A DNA stretch of 64,000 nt, taken from contig NZ_CP151637.1 in assembly GCF_038397755.1 (NCBI RefSeq), positions 124,001 through 188,000 of the forward strand. Reading direction: 5' to 3'. The notes beneath the pieces are model-generated. The model was not told the DNA's origin and did not search any database. It worked only from the letters and a program-made list of their open reading frames with translations. A program made the position numbers and the translations under genes. Shown here in pieces: positions 23,422-31,577 of the stretch; positions within the stretch are counted from its first letter, which is position 1; each line of letters starts with the position of its first letter. Source of the DNA: Microbacterium sp. LWH7-1.2. GTDB lineage: Bacteria; Actinomycetota; Actinomycetes; Actinomycetales; Microbacteriaceae.

Positions 23422-23972
23422 CCGAGCCCCTCCCCGGACACGTCGTCGCTGTGTCCCGCGACGACGTGCATCGCTTCAGCAAGCCGGCGCGCGAGAGCAT
23501 CACCCTGATCGCCGGGATCGGCGTCGAGGGCGACGCCCACGCCGGCGCCACCGTGCAGCACCTTTCGCGCATCAAGCGAGACCCGACCACGCCGAACCTC
23601 CGGCAGGTGCACCTCATCCACTCCGAGCTGTTCGACGACATGGCCGAGCGCGGGCACGAGGTGACGCCCGGTGCTCTCGGCGAGAACATCACGACCGCCG
23701 GCATCGACCTGCTCGGTCTCCCGCGGGGCACACGGCTGGAACTCGGTGAGGACGCGGTCATCGAGATCACCGGACTGCGGAACCCGTGCGCACAGATCAA
23801 CGGACTCTCGGAAGGGCTCATGAAAGAACTGGTCCACGTCGACGACACGGGCGCGACGGTGCGCCTGGCGGGGGTCATGTCGGTCGTGCTCGCGGGCGGC
23901 GTCGTGCGCCCGGGCGACAGCATCCGTGTCCGCCCGCCTGCCGGGCGTCACGAGCCCCTCCAGCCGGTGTGA
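23418..23972 (+). CDS. MOSC-domain protein
   Basis: 184 residues. The start overlaps apbE (GTGA). The MOSC fold signature is visible: GIGVEGDAHAG, NLRQVHLIHSEL, GALGENITTAGIDLL, GTRLELGEDAVIEITGLRNPC with Cys in the conserved position, and QINGL. MOSC proteins bind molybdenum cofactor or sulfur carriers and act in sulfur transfer or N-hydroxy reduction. Here it sits inside a flavin electron-transfer cluster, so a molybdenum-dependent reductase partnered with the neighbouring flavoprotein is plausible but unproven. Confidence 0.88.
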   Translation: MTEPLPGHVVAVSRDDVHRFSKPARESITLIAGIGVEGDAHAGATVQHLSRIKRDPTTPNLRQVHLIHSELFDDMAERGHEVTPGALGENITTAGIDLLGLPRGTRLELGEDAVIEITGLRNPCAQINGLSEGLMKELVHVDDTGATVRLAGVMSVVLAGGVVRPGDSIRVRPPAGRHEPLQPV

Positions 23973-23976
23973 CCTC

Positions 23977-25539
23977 ATGACCACCCTCACTGCTCTCTGG
24001 AACCGCGCCTTCGCGGTGCTCGGCCGTATGTCGATGTACCGCCTCGTCTACCTCGCTCTCGCGGCGCTCGCCGTCGTGGCGCTGCTGCTGTCGTTCTTCG
24101 ACCTCGTCGGGCCCGGCCCCCTGCAGCTGATCGCGACGCTCGTCGTGCTCTCGGCCGTGTGCGTGGCGGTGGATGCCGCCGCCCAACGGGTGCTGAACCT
24201 TCCGTGGCGCCTCGAATCGTCGCTGATCACCGCGCACATCCTGCTGTTCGTGCTGCGCCCTACGTACGAGCTGGTGGGACTCCTCGGCATCGCGATCGCG
24301 GCGGCCGTCGCCTCCTTGTCGAAGTACGTGCTCGCGTGGCGCGGACGCCACATCTTCAACCCCGCGGCGGTCGGTGCGACCGTCCTCACTCTGCTGAGCC
24401 TCGCCTGGCCCGACCTCGGGGCGTCGGCGTGGTGGGTGGGCACGCCCGCGCTCGCCGCGCCGGTGATCCTGCTGGGCCTCGCGGTGCTCGTGCGCACCGA
24501 GAAGGTGAGGGTGATCGCGGTCTTCCTGGTCGTCGCCGTGGCGGTCGCCGTCATCCGCACCTCGGTGCAGTACCAGGAGGCAGGCCTCGAGATCGAGGCG
24601 CTCGACATCCTGTGGCCGGTGCTGTGGTCGTCGCCGTTCCTCTTCCTCGGCGCGTTCATGCTCTCCGAGCCGCTGACCCTCCCGCCCCGCCGCTGGCAGC
24701 AGTTCGTGGTCGCCGGCGTCGTGGGCGTGCTCGCGGGATGGCCGATCGCGATCGGCGACATCACCCTCGGTCAGGAGCGCGCGCTCCTCGTCGGCAACCT
24801 CGTCGCCTTCGCCTTCGCGCTCCGCACCGCCGTGAGGCTCACGCTCGTCGCTCGGTCCGAGCCGACCCCGACCGTGCAGGAGCTCACGTTCCGCGTCCAC
24901 GACCGGCTCACGTTCCTGCCCGGCCAGTACCTGGAGCTCGAGGTGCCGCACCGCCATCCCGACGCGCGCGGCACGCGCCGCGAGTTCAGCATCGCGTCGG
25001 CGCCGGCCGAGCTGCCGTTGGTGAAGGTGGCCTTCAAGGAGGGCAAGACCCCCCAGGCGCTGAGCTCGTACAAGAAGGCGCTCGCGCTGGTCGAACCCGG
25101 CGACGAGCTCGCGATCACCGGCGTGTGGGGAGACTTCCTGCTCCCCAAGCGCGACGCCGCGCCGATCCTGATGGTCGCCGCCGGCATCGGCGTGACGCCG
25201 TTCGTGTCGCAGCTCGGCCAGGCGAGGGCGAACGGCCTCGACCGTGACGTGGTCCTGGTCTACGTCGCGTCGGACTCCTCGGAGCTCGCGTACCGCGACG
25301 AGATCGAGGCATCCGGAGCCCGCGTCGTGGTGTTCACGCGCGACCGGCCCGCCGGCCTCCCCGCCCACTGGACGTGGGCGCAGGGCGTGCGCCTCGACGC
25401 CGAAGGCCTTGTGCGGGTGGTCCCCGATATCGCCGCCCGCCACGCGTACATCTCCGGCCCGGCCGGTCTGATCGCCGAGCTCGCCCCCGCGCTCGAGAAG
25501 GCCCGCTCGATCACCACCGACGCCTTCAGCGGCTACTGA
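23977..25539 (+). CDS. NqrB/RnfD-like membrane domain fused to flavin reductase
   Basis: 520 residues. Residues 1-300 contain about nine membrane helices of the NqrB/RnfD type; residues 310-520 form a ferredoxin-NADP reductase-like module with FAD site REFSIASAP and nucleotide-binding AAGIGVTPFVSQL, ending with DAFSGY. In the NqrB family a covalent FMN sits on a threonine in an SGAT-like motif; here GRHIFNPAAVGATVLT contains GAT. The protein could move electrons from cytoplasmic NAD(P)H through the membrane to the flavinylated lipoprotein. It starts 4 bp after the MOSC stop, so all four genes look like one operon. Confidence 0.85.
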   Translation: MTTLTALWNRAFAVLGRMSMYRLVYLALAALAVVALLLSFFDLVGPGPLQLIATLVVLSAVCVAVDAAAQRVLNLPWRLESSLITAHILLFVLRPTYELVGLLGIAIAAAVASLSKYVLAWRGRHIFNPAAVGATVLTLLSLAWPDLGASAWWVGTPALAAPVILLGLAVLVRTEKVRVIAVFLVVAVAVAVIRTSVQYQEAGLEIEALDILWPVLWSSPFLFLGAFMLSEPLTLPPRRWQQFVVAGVVGVLAGWPIAIGDITLGQERALLVGNLVAFAFALRTAVRLTLVARSEPTPTVQELTFRVHDRLTFLPGQYLELEVPHRHPDARGTRREFSIASAPAELPLVKVAFKEGKTPQALSSYKKALALVEPGDELAITGVWGDFLLPKRDAAPILMVAAGIGVTPFVSQLGQARANGLDRDVVLVYVASDSSELAYRDEIEASGARVVVFTRDRPAGLPAHWTWAQGVRLDAEGLVRVVPDIAARHAYISGPAGLIAELAPALEKARSITTDAFSGY

Positions 25540-25576
25540 CCCGCCGCGCGCTCATCCTTCGTCCGCCCGACGGCGA

Positions 25577-25643
25577 CGAGAGCACGGCGGGTGGACGAGA
25601 GGGTGGTCGGTTCGCTGCCCCTCGTCCACCGGGTGTGCTCTCG
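25577..25643. repeat. Nested palindrome (GCGAGAGCAC family)
   Basis: The outer arms CGAGAGCAC (25577-25585) and GTGCTCTCG (25635-25643) enclose inner arms GGTGGACGAG (25590-25599) and CTCGTCCACC (25621-25630). It lies between convergent genes and may serve as terminator. A related copy lies in mazG. Confidence 0.75.
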
Positions 25644-25663
25644 CGAAGGTCGCAGGAGCCGGG

Positions 25664-27244
25664 TCAGGGGGCGACGGGGTCGAGCGGCCGAGCGGGGAGG
25701 CGGACCTCGAAGGTCGTGTCGCCGGGCCCGCTTTTGACACGGATGCTGCCGCCATGCGCGTCGACGATGGCCCGGGCGATCGAGAGGCCGAGGCCGGTGC
25801 CGCCGGTCTGACGGGCACGCGAGCGGTCGGCGCGGGAGAAGCGCTCGAAGAGCTCGTCCTTGATGGACGGGTCGATTCCCGGGCCGTCGTCGTGCACGCG
25901 GAGGATCGCGTCGTCGCCGTGGCGTGAGACGCTCACGGTGACGGTGGTGCCGGCCGGCGTGTGCGTTCGCGCGTTGGCGAGCAGGTTCGCGGCGACCTGG
26001 TGGAGGCGTCCGGTGTCGCCGGCGATGAGCACCGGCTCGTCGCCCACTTCGAGCACCCACTCGTGGTCGGGGCCCGTCGGCGTGACGTCGCCGACCGCGT
26101 CGATCACGAGGCGGGTGAGGTCGACGGTGCCGTAGACGAGCTCCTGGCCCTCGTCGAGCCGCGCGAGCAGCAGCAGGTCCTCGACGAGCGAGGTCATGCG
26201 CAGCGACTGCGCCTGGATGCGCTCCAGCGACGCCTCGGTCGTCTCGAGAGCCGTTGCCTGACCGCGGCCGAGCGCCGTGAGCGACAACTCGGAGTAGCCG
26301 CGGATCGACGCCAGCGGAGTGCGCAGCTCGTGGCTGGCGTCGGCGACGAAGCTGCGCATGCGCTCCTCGTTGCGCTGGCGGGCGGTGAGCGATTCGTCGA
26401 CGTGGTCGAGCAGCGTGTTGAGCGCCGCGCCCACCCTGCCGACCTCGGTGCGCGGATCGGCCTCGCGCGCGGGGACGCGCTCGGAGATCGTGACCTCGCC
26501 CTGGTCGAGCTGCTGCGACGACACCCGCGCGGCGGTGTCGGCGACGGCGCGCAGCGGCGCGAGGCCGCGGCGGATCGTCCATGCGGTCGCGACGGCGAGA
26601 AGGAGCAGCCCGCCCGCCGTGAGGAGGCCGATCGTGATCAGCATCCGGGAGAGGGTCTCGGTGATCCCGGCGCGGGACAGGCCGACGATGATGGTCGTCC
26701 CGCCGAACGACACGCCCTCGATGCGGTAGGTCCCGAGGTCGTCGATCGTCACCACGAACTGTCCGCGCTGCCCCTGGAGGCTGTTGCTGATCTCGGCGAT
26801 CTGTTCTTCGCTCAGTGCGACGACGTCGCCGTTCGCGTCGACGACGGCTGCGGTCGGTGCGCTGGGCAGCGACTCCACCGCGAGGAAGTACCCCGGCTGA
26901 CGCGGCTGCTGCTCCAGGATCTCCTCCGCGGTCAGGCCGCCGGCGACAAGGCCCCGCATGTAGTCGACGCTCTGGCGTTCGGCGTTCACCTCGGTGTCGA
27001 GCTGCTGCTCCAGCACTTGTCCGAGGATGGCGCTGGTCGCGACCGCGACGAGCACCAGGATGAACGACGTGATGCCGACCACCGTGACGATCAGCCGGCG
27101 CTGGAGCGTCCACGGTGCGCGCCGGGGGAGCGCGCCGGGGGAGTCCTCGACGGATGTACGGGATGCCTCGGTCTGCGCGGGTGCGCCGGTCGCGGCATCC
27201 GTCGTCCCCGCCGCGGAGACGACCGGGGCCTTCTGGTCCGTCAC
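25664..27244 (-). CDS. Two-component sensor histidine kinase
   Basis: 526 residues with GTG start at 27244 overlapping the response regulator stop (GTGA). A first membrane helix lies near residues 55-75 and a second near 190-215, bracketing an extracellular sensor region of about 120 residues; a HAMP linker follows. The HisKA box is FVADASHELRTPLASIRGYSEL-like with phospho-acceptor His in SHELRTP, then N box VAANLLANARTHT, G1 VHDDGPGID and G2 GGTGLGLSI. It signals to the adjacent regulator. It is divergent from an ABC exporter, an arrangement seen in systems sensing cell-envelope-active compounds. Confidence 0.93.
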   Translation of the reverse strand: MTDQKAPVVSAAGTTDAATGAPAQTEASRTSVEDSPGALPRRAPWTLQRRLIVTVVGITSFILVLVAVATSAILGQVLEQQLDTEVNAERQSVDYMRGLVAGGLTAEEILEQQPRQPGYFLAVESLPSAPTAAVVDANGDVVALSEEQIAEISNSLQGQRGQFVVTIDDLGTYRIEGVSFGGTTIIVGLSRAGITETLSRMLITIGLLTAGGLLLLAVATAWTIRRGLAPLRAVADTAARVSSQQLDQGEVTISERVPAREADPRTEVGRVGAALNTLLDHVDESLTARQRNEERMRSFVADASHELRTPLASIRGYSELSLTALGRGQATALETTEASLERIQAQSLRMTSLVEDLLLLARLDEGQELVYGTVDLTRLVIDAVGDVTPTGPDHEWVLEVGDEPVLIAGDTGRLHQVAANLLANARTHTPAGTTVTVSVSRHGDDAILRVHDDGPGIDPSIKDELFERFSRADRSRARQTGGTGLGLSIARAIVDAHGGSIRVKSGPGDTTFEVRLPARPLDPVAP

Positions 27245-27969
27245 TGCGGCGCCTTGATCATGTAGCCGACGCCGCGCACGGTGTGGATGAGGGGATCGTG
27301 GCCCGCGTCGATCTTCTTGCGGAGGTACGAGATGTAGAGCTCGACGACGCTGGAGCGGCCGCCGAAGTCGTAGTTCCAGACGCGGTCGAGGATCTGCGCC
27401 TTCGACACGACGCGGCGCTGGTTGCGCATGAGGTAGCGGAGCAGCTCGAACTCGGTCGCGGTGAGCTCGATCTCGGTGCCCGCGCGCTCGACCTCGTGAC
27501 TGTCCTCGTTGAGGGTGAGATCGCCGACGCGGAGGATCGGCTCGGCGCCCGCGGCGTGCGCGGTGCCGGCGCGGCGCATGAGTCCGCGCAGACGCGCCAC
27601 GACCTCTTCGAGGCTGAAGGGCTTCGTGACGTAGTCGTCGCCGCCGGCGGTGAGCCCCGCGACCCGGTCGGTGACGGCGTCCTTCGCGGTCAGGAACAGG
27701 ACAGGCACGTCGTCGCCGGCCTGACGCAGCCGCTGCAGCACGGCCATGCCGTCGAGGTCGGGCATCATCACGTCGAGCACCATGGCGTCGGGCTCGAACT
27801 CGCGCGCCGACTGCAGCGCCTCGAACCCGGAGCCTGCGGTGCGGACCTCCCAGCCCTCCATGCGCAGCGCCATCGACAGCAGGTCGGTGAGCATCTGCTC
27901 GTCGTCGACCACCAGGACACGGAGGTTCGAGCCGTCGGGACGCAGAAGGGCCGGTGCGGGGGTGCTCAT
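27241..27969 (-). CDS. OmpR/PhoB-type response regulator
   Basis: 242 residues. The receiver domain contains DDE (acidic pocket), the phospho-acceptor in LDVMMPDLDG, LTAK and YVTKPF; the winged-helix DNA-binding domain is at the C-terminus (ELLRYLMRNQRRVVSKAQIL and VELYISYLRKKID). ATG 27969 has CACAAT six bases upstream, a leaderless arrangement. Direct repeats with CATAG spaced 11 bp lie just upstream and again before the divergent exporter, consistent with autoregulation and control of the exporter. Confidence 0.94.
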   Translation of the reverse strand: MSTPAPALLRPDGSNLRVLVVDDEQMLTDLLSMALRMEGWEVRTAGSGFEALQSAREFEPDAMVLDVMMPDLDGMAVLQRLRQAGDDVPVLFLTAKDAVTDRVAGLTAGGDDYVTKPFSLEEVVARLRGLMRRAGTAHAAGAEPILRVGDLTLNEDSHEVERAGTEIELTATEFELLRYLMRNQRRVVSKAQILDRVWNYDFGGRSSVVELYISYLRKKIDAGHDPLIHTVRGVGYMIKAPQ

Positions 27970-27987
27970 GCGTCCATTGTGGAGGCC

Positions 27988-28018
27988 TTCCTATGCGATT
28001 CCTATGGAGCCCGCTATG
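27988..28018. promoter_or_regulatory. Direct-repeat binding site, response-regulator promoter
   Basis: TTCCTATG at 27988-27995 and 27999-28006, then CCGCTATG at 28011-28018. Read on the minus strand these are CATAGGAA repeats at 11-bp spacing, as bound by OmpR-type dimers. Confidence 0.5.
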
Positions 28019-28112
28019 CGCCGGCTGTGAAATCCGCGCTCCCCGAGACGACGGCTGTGAGACGAGAACCCGGCGCCACCCGGCTCTCGCGTCGCGACTG
28101 CGGTGTCGCCTT

Positions 28113-28134
28113 CATAAGTCGCACATAGCTCCCG
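28113..28134. promoter_or_regulatory. Matching direct repeat before exporter operon
   Basis: CATAAGTCGCA then CATAGCTCCCG, each CATA spaced 11 bp as at the divergent promoter but pointing toward the exporter. It supports co-regulation by the adjacent response regulator. Confidence 0.4.
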
Positions 28135-28208
28135 CTGGCGGGGCGCATCACACCGATCCGTAGCGTCGCGACGACGGCCGGCATTCCGCCCGCCCCAAGA
28201 GGAGACCC

Positions 28209-29678
28209 ATGTACCTGACCTATCTGCGGCGGGAGCTGGCCGGCCGCAAGAAGCAGACGATCATCGTGGCCGCCGGCCTCGCGATCGCGATCGCGCTCGT
28301 GATGATCGTGAACTCGCTCGCCGCGGGGGTGAGTGCCGCGCAGGCCGAAGCGCTCGAGTCCGTGTACGGCGTCGGCACCGACCTCACGGTCACCGGAGCC
28401 CAGGCGGAGCCCGGCGAGGGCGGCGGCGCGCGCTTCGACTTCGGCGAGGACGCCGGCTCGACGACCGACGACGGCACGACCGAGCTGAGTCAGTCCCGGC
28501 TCATGACCGACTTCCTGCGCGGCACGCTCGACGCCGCGACCGTCGACACGGTCGCGGAGGTGGAGGGCGTCGCCGCGGCGTCCGGGGCACTGAGCCTCAC
28601 GAACTCCACCTTCTCGGGAGAGCTGCCGCAGCGCCCGGCCGACGGTGCCGAGGGCGACGTGACGCAGGCGCAGCCGCCGCAGCAGGGGGAGGGCGGCAGC
28701 TTTGGCGGCGGCTCGTTCGACGTCGACTCGTTCACGGTTCTGGGCATCGACCCCTCGGCGGACGCCGTCGGCCCGCTGTCAGCCGTCGAGGTGTCCGACG
28801 GGCGCGGCCTCGAGGCGGCCGACGATGGCGCCTACGTCGCCGTGCTCGACGCGACCTACGCGTCGACGGCCGAACTCGCGGTGGGCGACACCATCGACGT
28901 CGGCGGCCAGGACTTCGAGGTCGTCGGCATCGTCGCCTCGACGTCGGACGAAGCGGACACCGCGTCGAACGTGTACATCCCCCTCGGCGTGGCGCAGGAG
29001 CTGTCCGGCGCGGGCGATGTCGTGTCCACCGTGTACGTGCAGGCCGAGTCGTCCGACGCCATCGCCTCGGTGCAGGCCGCGCTCCAGGAGGAGCTGCCCG
29101 ACGCCACCGTGAGCTCGCAGGCGGATCTCGCCTCGACCGTGTCGGGGTCGCTCTCGAGCGCCTCGTCCCTGATCACCAACCTCGGCACGTGGCTCTCGAT
29201 CATCGTCCTCGCGGTGGCGCTCGTCCTTGCGGTGCTGTTCACGATCTCCGGCGTCTCACGCCGCACCCGCGAGTTCGGCACGCTCAAGGCCATCGGCTGG
29301 TCGAACGGCCGCGTGGTCGGCCAGGTCGCGGGGGAGTCGGTCGTGCAGGGCGCGATCGGCGGCGTCGTGGGACTCGTCATCGGTTTCGCCGGCATTCTCG
29401 CGATCAACCTCATCTCGCCGACGATCTCGACCGCGCCGACGGCGCAGACGTTCGGCCCCGGTGGCGAGGGCGGCGGCCCGATGGGCGGCGGACCCGGTGC
29501 GTTCGGCAACGCCATGCAGTCCGCGGGCGCTGACATCGTGCTCTCGGCACCGATCACCCTGTGGGTCGTCGTCGCCGCGGTCGGCATCGCGGTCCTGGGC
29601 GGTCTCGTCGCGGGCGCGTTCGGCGGCTGGCGCGCGGCCCGGCTGAGCCCCGCCGAAGCGCTCCGATCGGTCGGTTGA
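28209..29678 (+). CDS. ABC exporter permease (MacB/FtsX family)
   Basis: 489 residues. The first membrane helix is at about residues 18-40 (TIIVAAGLAIAIALVMIVNSL). A large extracellular MacB-core-like domain (40-310) contains low-complexity Gly/Gln/Glu stretches, then three helices near 325-345, 380-400 and 455-480 (FtsX domain, with RTREFGTLKAIGWSN and ALRSVG end). These permeases transduce ATP hydrolysis to extracytoplasmic substrates such as peptides or lipoproteins. It pairs with the ATPase 8 bp downstream. Confidence 0.92.
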   Translation: MYLTYLRRELAGRKKQTIIVAAGLAIAIALVMIVNSLAAGVSAAQAEALESVYGVGTDLTVTGAQAEPGEGGGARFDFGEDAGSTTDDGTTELSQSRLMTDFLRGTLDAATVDTVAEVEGVAAASGALSLTNSTFSGELPQRPADGAEGDVTQAQPPQQGEGGSFGGGSFDVDSFTVLGIDPSADAVGPLSAVEVSDGRGLEAADDGAYVAVLDATYASTAELAVGDTIDVGGQDFEVVGIVASTSDEADTASNVYIPLGVAQELSGAGDVVSTVYVQAESSDAIASVQAALQEELPDATVSSQADLASTVSGSLSSASSLITNLGTWLSIIVLAVALVLAVLFTISGVSRRTREFGTLKAIGWSNGRVVGQVAGESVVQGAIGGVVGLVIGFAGILAINLISPTISTAPTAQTFGPGGEGGGPMGGGPGAFGNAMQSAGADIVLSAPITLWVVVAAVGIAVLGGLVAGAFGGWRAARLSPAEALRSVG

Positions 29679-29686
29679 GGCATCCC

Positions 29687-30469
29687 ATGGCCGACGACAT
29701 CCCCACCGCACCCGAACTCACCTCACCGACGGGAGAGCACGTCATGACCATCATCGACACCGAGCCGCAATCAGTTCCGGATGCTGCGCCCCAGGTGCGG
29801 TACCGCCTCGAAGGCGTGACCCGCACCTACTCGCAGAAGGGCCGCATCGTGAAGGCGCTCGCCGGCGTCGACCTCACCATCGAGGCGGGCGACTTCGTCA
29901 CGATCCAGGGCCCGACCGGCGGGGGCAAGTCGACGCTCCTGCAGCTGCTGGGCGCGCTCGACCGGCCCACCGCCGGCTCGGTGCACCTCGACGAGATCGA
30001 CATCGCGACCGCGACCAACCGCGAGCTCGGCCGCATCCGCGCGCACGAGGTCGGCTTCGTGTTCCAGGGCTTCAACCTCATCCCGACGCTCACCGCGCAG
30101 GAGAACGTCGACATGGCGCTCGAGCCGCTCGGGCTGTCGAAGGACGAGCGCCGCACCCGGGTCGCCGAGGCCCTCGCTCACGTCGGCCTCGCCGATCGCG
30201 CCGACCACCGCCCGGGCGAGCTGTCGGGCGGTCAGCAGCAGCGCGTCGCGATCGCCCGGGCGATCGTCAAGCGTCCGCGCGTGCTGCTCGCCGACGAGCC
30301 CACGGGCAACCTCGACGAGAGCATGCGCGACGAGATCCTCGCCGTGCTCGAGTCGCTCAACGGCGAAGGGCTCACGCTCATCGTCGTCACGCACGACTCG
30401 GCAGTCGCGCGACGCGCCCGGCGCCGTCTGCGCCTCGACGGGGGGACGGTGCGCGACATCACGCGCTGA
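29687..30469 (+). CDS. ABC exporter ATP-binding protein (MacB/LolD type)
   Basis: 260 residues. Walker A GPTGGGKST, Q-loop VFQGFNLIPTLTAQENV, signature LSGGQQQR, Walker B VLLADEPTGNLD and the H-loop VVTHD are all present. The VFQGFNLIPTLTAQEN and DEPTGNLDE segments are typical of ATPases partnered with FtsX/MacB permeases. ATG 29687 has GAGG six bases before it; ATG 29744, with GGGAG eight bases before it, is an equally good alternative that would remove 19 residues with no conserved content. Confidence 0.93.
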   Translation: MADDIPTAPELTSPTGEHVMTIIDTEPQSVPDAAPQVRYRLEGVTRTYSQKGRIVKALAGVDLTIEAGDFVTIQGPTGGGKSTLLQLLGALDRPTAGSVHLDEIDIATATNRELGRIRAHEVGFVFQGFNLIPTLTAQENVDMALEPLGLSKDERRTRVAEALAHVGLADRADHRPGELSGGQQQRVAIARAIVKRPRVLLADEPTGNLDESMRDEILAVLESLNGEGLTLIVVTHDSAVARRARRRLRLDGGTVRDITR

Positions 30470-30483
30470 ACCGGCTCGTCCGA

Positions 30484-31473
30484 TCAGCCCGCCGAGCGGG
30501 CATGGGCCGCGATGCGATCGAAGACCGCATCGCGGCCCTCGTCGATCTCCTGGGCCTCGGGGTGGGCGTCGTAATACGCGAGGATGCGGCGCGCGCCCTC
30601 GTCGAACGTCACCGTGGTGCGGAACTCCGGCACGAGCTGCGTCACCTTCGACACGTCGAACACCATGGAGTGAGCCTTGTCGCCGATGAGGCCGGGGCCG
30701 AGTTCGGGATCGAACGCGGCGATGGTGTCGGATGCGACGTGCACCAGGTCGGGGGAGGCCACCCCCGCGGCATCCGCCAGCCAGCCGTAGATCTGGTTCC
30801 ACGTCGGCGCGTGCGTGCCCGTGATCGTGAAGGCCTCACCGATTGCGGCGGGGTTGTCGAGGAGCCCCGTGAACGCGACGGCGAAGTCGTCGGCGTGCGT
30901 GATCGTCCACAGGCTCGTGCCGTCGCCGTGGACGATCACCGGGCGGCCCGCGCGCATGCGGGCGATGTCGTTCCAGTGGCCCAGGGTGGGCAGCAGCCGT
31001 TCGTCGTAGGTGTGCGACGGCCGGATGATCGTGACCGGCAGGCCGCGCTCGCGGTGCGCGCCGACCAGCACGTCCTCGCAGGCGATCTTGTCGCGCGAGT
31101 ACCGCCAGAACGGGTTGCGCAGCGGCGTGGACTCGGTCACCGGCAGCCGGCGCGGCGGCTTCTCGTACGCGGACGCCGAGCTGATGAACACGTACTGCCC
31201 GGTGCGGCCCTCGAACAGGTCGAGGTCGGTGGCGATGTGCTCGGGCGTGAACGCCAGGAACTCGGCGACCACGTCGAACCGACGGTCGCCGATCGCGGCC
31301 CGGACGGCCGCGGGATCGCGGATGTCGGCCTCGACGAGCTCGACCTCCGGCGGGAGCGGGCGCCGCGCACTGCCGCGGTTCAGGACCGCGACGTCGTGCC
31401 CCATCGCGAGCGAGCGGCGCACGCACGCCGCGCTGATGGTTCCGGTGCCGCCGATGTAGAGGATGCTCGTCAC
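30484..31473 (-). CDS. NAD-dependent epimerase/dehydratase (SDR family)
   Basis: 329 residues from GTG 31473. TAGGCT seven bases upstream suggests a leaderless transcript and supports this start over upstream frame extension. The Rossmann motif is ILYIGGTGTISAACVRRSL, a variant of GxxGxxG, followed by VAVLNRG. The catalytic tyrosine region is SSASAYEKPPRRLPVTE, and RPSHTYDERL follows. It resembles extended SDRs acting on nucleotide sugars; the usual YxxxK is replaced by Tyr-Glu-Lys-Pro spacing, so the actual chemistry is uncertain. It stands alone between the exporter and a flavoprotein gene. Confidence 0.85.
   Translation of the reverse strand: MTSILYIGGTGTISAACVRRSLAMGHDVAVLNRGSARRPLPPEVELVEADIRDPAAVRAAIGDRRFDVVAEFLAFTPEHIATDLDLFEGRTGQYVFISSASAYEKPPRRLPVTESTPLRNPFWRYSRDKIACEDVLVGAHRERGLPVTIIRPSHTYDERLLPTLGHWNDIARMRAGRPVIVHGDGTSLWTITHADDFAVAFTGLLDNPAAIGEAFTITGTHAPTWNQIYGWLADAAGVASPDLVHVASDTIAAFDPELGPGLIGDKAHSMVFDVSKVTQLVPEFRTTVTFDEGARRILAYYDAHPEAQEIDEGRDAVFDRIAAHARSAG
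30504..30538 (+). terminator. Hairpin inside the end of the convergent gene
   Basis: Perfect 13-bp arms (GGGCCGCGATGCG, 30504-30516, and its complement at 30526-30538) with a 9-nt loop. It lies 35 bp beyond the exporter ATPase stop but within the coding sequence of the convergent epimerase, where it encodes the C-terminal residues GRDAVFDRIAAH. Confidence 0.6.
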
Positions 31474-31577
31474 CCTCGCGAGCCTACGCCCGTCCGGCGA
31501 CCCTCCACGGCGGGCGGCGGCCTCGCTGACGGCGAACACCCTGGTCGATGTCGGCGATGCCCCCTAGCGTGGCCGTC

